Positions 62,088 through 64,000 of a DNA stretch of 64,000 nt are shown piece by piece. The notes beneath the pieces are model-generated. The model was not told where the DNA came from. It was given only the letters and a program-made list of their open reading frames with translations, and made no database searches. The stretch is from Hydrotalea sandarakina (GTDB taxonomy: Bacteria; Bacteroidota; Bacteroidia; Chitinophagales; Chitinophagaceae), in assembly GCF_003254115.1 (NCBI RefSeq), contig NZ_QKZV01000001.1:1-64000 (forward strand), read 5' to 3'. The stretch's first letter is position 1. Each line of letters begins with the position of its first letter. The position numbers and the translations under genes were made by a program.

Positions 62088-62721
62088 ATCCTGCTCGTAT
62101 AATGGGCAACGCTGTGCTGGTAACGCCATTATAACTGCGGTAGGGTGAATAAGGACTGGTTAAAACATCTACCATAATCAGTGTATAAAAAGTACTTTGC
62201 CCTATAATGCGTTGTGCATAACCAACACCGGTTAAAAAGCTGGCCGCATTGGTATTAAAACTGGTTGCTTGGTTATTGGTCATGTTTAAATAATTGTACT
62301 TAATCCAATTTTCCTCAAACTGCCCTTGTATAAATAGTTGTCTAATCGGGAAAATACGAACAAAAGGTCCGCCACCATAATTAAAGCTACGTTGGCGAAT
62401 ATCATTATTGTAATAAGGATCGGCTTTAATAGATTGATAATTGAGGTTTAATGAAACACCGGCATCTAACCATTGATTAAATGAATATCCAATTTCGGGT
62501 GTACCGCCAATATTAAAACTGTAAGTGCCAAAGCCCAAGGAAAGCCCACCGCCAATAAACATGTTTTGTTTTTGAAAGCCGGTTGCATCGGGGTTGTAAG
62601 TGCTGTTACTGTAAGGTGAATTGGAATAGGTGGGTGGAACTTGTTTTTGTTGTGCAAGAATGGTATTGCCATACAAAAGGGCTGTGGCAGCTACGGAAAT
62701 TACTAAAAAAAATTTCTTCAT
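62056..62721 (-). CDS. Small outer-membrane beta-barrel protein
   Basis: The 221-residue exported protein has a signal peptide (M-K-K-F-F-L-V-I-S ... L-A-Q), then a Y/N/P/S-rich linker and about ten amphipathic strands (S-L-G-F-G-T-Y-S-F-N-I-G, A-G-V-S-L-N-L-N-Y-Q-S). It ends in a strand with I-R-A-G-F-N-F-Y-L. It resembles eight-to-ten-strand barrels. The ATG at 62721 starts the signal peptide. The gene overlaps the LOG gene tail to tail, and a promoter box is at 62770-62777. Confidence 0.78.
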   Translation of the reverse strand: MKKFFLVISVAATALLYGNTILAQQKQVPPTYSNSPYSNSTYNPDATGFQKQNMFIGGGLSLGFGTYSFNIGGTPEIGYSFNQWLDAGVSLNLNYQSIKADPYYNNDIRQRSFNYGGGPFVRIFPIRQLFIQGQFEENWIKYNYLNMTNNQATSFNTNAASFLTGVGYAQRIIGQSTFYTLIMVDVLTSPYSPYRSYNGVTSTALPIIRAGFNFYLHPKKQ

Positions 62722-62769
62722 GTGTTTAATTTTAATACAACGAAAACGGAATAATTTACATTGAAAATA

Positions 62770-62777
62770 CAAACCTA
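62770..62777 (-). promoter_or_regulatory. -7 box for the outer-membrane protein gene
   Basis: TAGGTTTG followed by T on the minus strand matches TAnnTTTGY, just after the stop of the upstream oxidase gene. A TTTG lies 16 bp upstream, closer than the usual spacing. The implied leader is about 43 bases. Confidence 0.4.
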
Positions 62778-62782
62778 AGCGG

Positions 62783-64000
62783 TTATTGCATATCAAAAAT
62801 TTTTCCGGCATTTAAAATATTGTTAGGATCGAATGCTTTTTTAATAGAGCGCATAATTTGCAAATTCGCTTCCTGCATTACCAAAGGCATATATTTTTTT
62901 TGAATAAGTCCAATACCATGTTCGCCGCTAATGGTGCCGCCCAATTGTTTTACCAATTTAAACAATTCGCCCAAAGCTTGTTGCATATGCGGAGCATTAT
63001 AACTAGTAGTTGTTCGTGGGTCTTTTATACGTATGTGTAAATTTCCATCGCCGGCATGCCCATAACAAACGGCTTCAAAACCATGTTGCCGAGCTAACTC
63101 TTTTACACCTTTAATTAGCTCGGGCAAATAAGCTCGTGGTACTACAGTATCTTCTTCAATGGTATAACCGGCTAATTTTACTGCTTCTGCAACTCTGCGG
63201 CGCAATTTCCAAAGTTCATTTTTTTGTGCTTCATCTTCAGCAAAATATAAATCACCCACTTCAAAATTCTCCAATAAACCAGCAATGGCTTCCATTTCTT
63301 GCATCAATAAATCTTTATTGTTACCGTCTAATTCAATAATTAAGTGTGCAGCAGTGTTTTCATGAATAGGAATGGCATGGCTGTCGAGCATGTTACTTAC
63401 AATTTTAAGCGCATCAATTTCTACCAATTCTAATGCACTGGGTGTATAACCGGCTCTAAAAATGGCACTCACCGCTTCACTGGCTTTTTGCAAATTATTG
63501 AATGAAGCCAACATAAGTACATCATACTTAGGTAATGGAATCAGTTTTAAAGTAATTTTGGTAACAATACCTAAAGTGCCTTCACTGCCAACAATTAATT
63601 GCGTTAAATTATAACCTGTTGAATTTTTTAATACGCTGGCGCCTGTTTCAATAATGGTACCATTAGGAAGTACCACTTCTAAATTCAGTACATAATCTTT
63701 TACAACCCCGTATTTTACTGCTTTGGGACCACCACTGTTTTCGGCAATATTTCCTCCAATAAAACAACTGCCTTTGCTGCTGGGATCCGGCGGGTAAAAA
63801 AGTCCTTTTTCTTTAACTGCATTTTGAAGCACTTCGGTAATAACACCCGGCTCAGTTATTACTTGTAAATTTTTTTCATCAATGGCAATAATTTTATTCA
63901 ATTTCTCCATGCTTATAACAACCCCACCTTTGTGGGGAATAGCACCGCCACTTAAACCTGTGCCTGCACCACGTGGTGTTACCGGAATTTGGTGTTGATG
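62783..64000 (-). CDS. FAD-binding oxidoreductase, GlcD/D-lactate dehydrogenase-like (partial)
   Basis: The frame stays open past the ATG at 63910 through P-R-G-A-G-T-G-L-S-G-G-A to the window edge, so 405 residues are visible and the N-terminus is missing. The FAD-binding PCMH signature P-P-D-P-S-S-K-G-S-C-F-I-G-G-N-I-A-E-N and C-terminal H-G-D-G-N-L-H and G-E-H-G-I-G fit the glycolate oxidase or D-lactate dehydrogenase group. It oxidises a 2-hydroxyacid; the electron acceptor is unknown. Confidence 0.9.
   Translation of the reverse strand, partial: HQHQIPVTPRGAGTGLSGGAIPHKGGVVISMEKLNKIIAIDEKNLQVITEPGVITEVLQNAVKEKGLFYPPDPSSKGSCFIGGNIAENSGGPKAVKYGVVKDYVLNLEVVLPNGTIIETGASVLKNSTGYNLTQLIVGSEGTLGIVTKITLKLIPLPKYDVLMLASFNNLQKASEAVSAIFRAGYTPSALELVEIDALKIVSNMLDSHAIPIHENTAAHLIIELDGNNKDLLMQEMEAIAGLLENFEVGDLYFAEDEAQKNELWKLRRRVAEAVKLAGYTIEEDTVVPRAYLPELIKGVKELARQHGFEAVCYGHAGDGNLHIRIKDPRTTTSYNAPHMQQALGELFKLVKQLGGTISGEHGIGLIQKKYMPLVMQEANLQIMRSIKKAFDPNNILNAGKIFDMQ

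Noticed and set aside
1-64000. Search by eye for tRNA, rRNA, CRISPR repeats, insertion sequences and prophage genes
   Set aside because: No T-loop-like conserved sequence, regularly spaced repeat, transposase or phage structural motif was recognised. A covariance-model search would be needed to exclude small RNAs.

Overview
The window is a low-GC chromosomal segment from a member of the phylum Bacteroidota, most likely order Chitinophagales (family Chitinophagaceae). Pointers are the Mpl-type muropeptide ligase, an HU-CCDC81 membrane protein, a SprE/PorW-like type IX secretion protein, LytS/LytTR regulation, a YtxJ bacilliredoxin, several Bacteroidota-restricted conserved proteins, promoter-like TAnnTTTG boxes, and the near absence of Shine-Dalgarno sequences. 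Placement below the phylum is an inference from protein resemblance. No insertion sequence, prophage, integrase, CRISPR array, rRNA or tRNA gene was recognised. No gap between genes exceeds 300 bases, so the region is dense core genome.

Layout. 1-10 kb: the end of an unknown gene with a strong terminator, surE with a membrane-protein partner, two tandem paralogous membrane-anchored coiled-coil proteins, a PolB-like exonuclease, holA, ribF, purM, ftsE and a GNAT acetyltransferase. 9.0-10.7 kb: a leftward cassette of a 39-residue lipoprotein, YtxJ and two YeeE/YedE half-transporters. 10.7-21.3 kb: mpl, an ExoX-like exonuclease, a polyprenol-phosphate mannosyltransferase-like protein, an EamA transporter, an S9 peptidase, a 2-oxoacid dehydrogenase E2, cinA and a thioesterase. 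21.4-29.6 kb: a rightward envelope operon (giant TPR protein, outer-membrane barrel, HU-CCDC81 protein, methyltransferase), then hisIE and a TlpA-like thioredoxin.

29.6-37 kb: small conserved genes, an Fe-S oxidoreductase pair split by a LysE-type exporter, a PRTase, a phosphohexomutase and pcm. 37-46 kb: a bifunctional PBP1A and a SprE/PorW-like protein face a rightward cassette (M23-type N-terminal domain protein, AtpZ, AtpI-like, SprT) that lacks the expected F0F1 genes, followed by sucC and a DinB protein. 46-57.6 kb: a subtilase, a cupin, an ALDH7-type dehydrogenase, a LytS/LytTR pair, panB, an overlapping ppk1-ppx polyphosphate pair and a VWA protein. 57.6-64 kb: hpt, a glucosaminidase with LysM domains, an O-methyltransferase and a sodium symporter in one leftward run, then a LOG-family gene overlapping a small outer-membrane protein, and a GlcD-like flavin oxidase cut by the window edge.

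Most genes are housekeeping (nucleotides, cofactors, peptidoglycan, DNA replication, central carbon). The best candidates for new biology are the tandem coiled-coil pair, the lipoprotein-YtxJ-YeeE cassette, and the AtpZ cassette separated from an ATP synthase operon. No clearly unprecedented large system was recognised. Several start codons were moved inward to an ATG because the longest reading frame began with TTG or GTG ahead of an obvious signal peptide or domain start.
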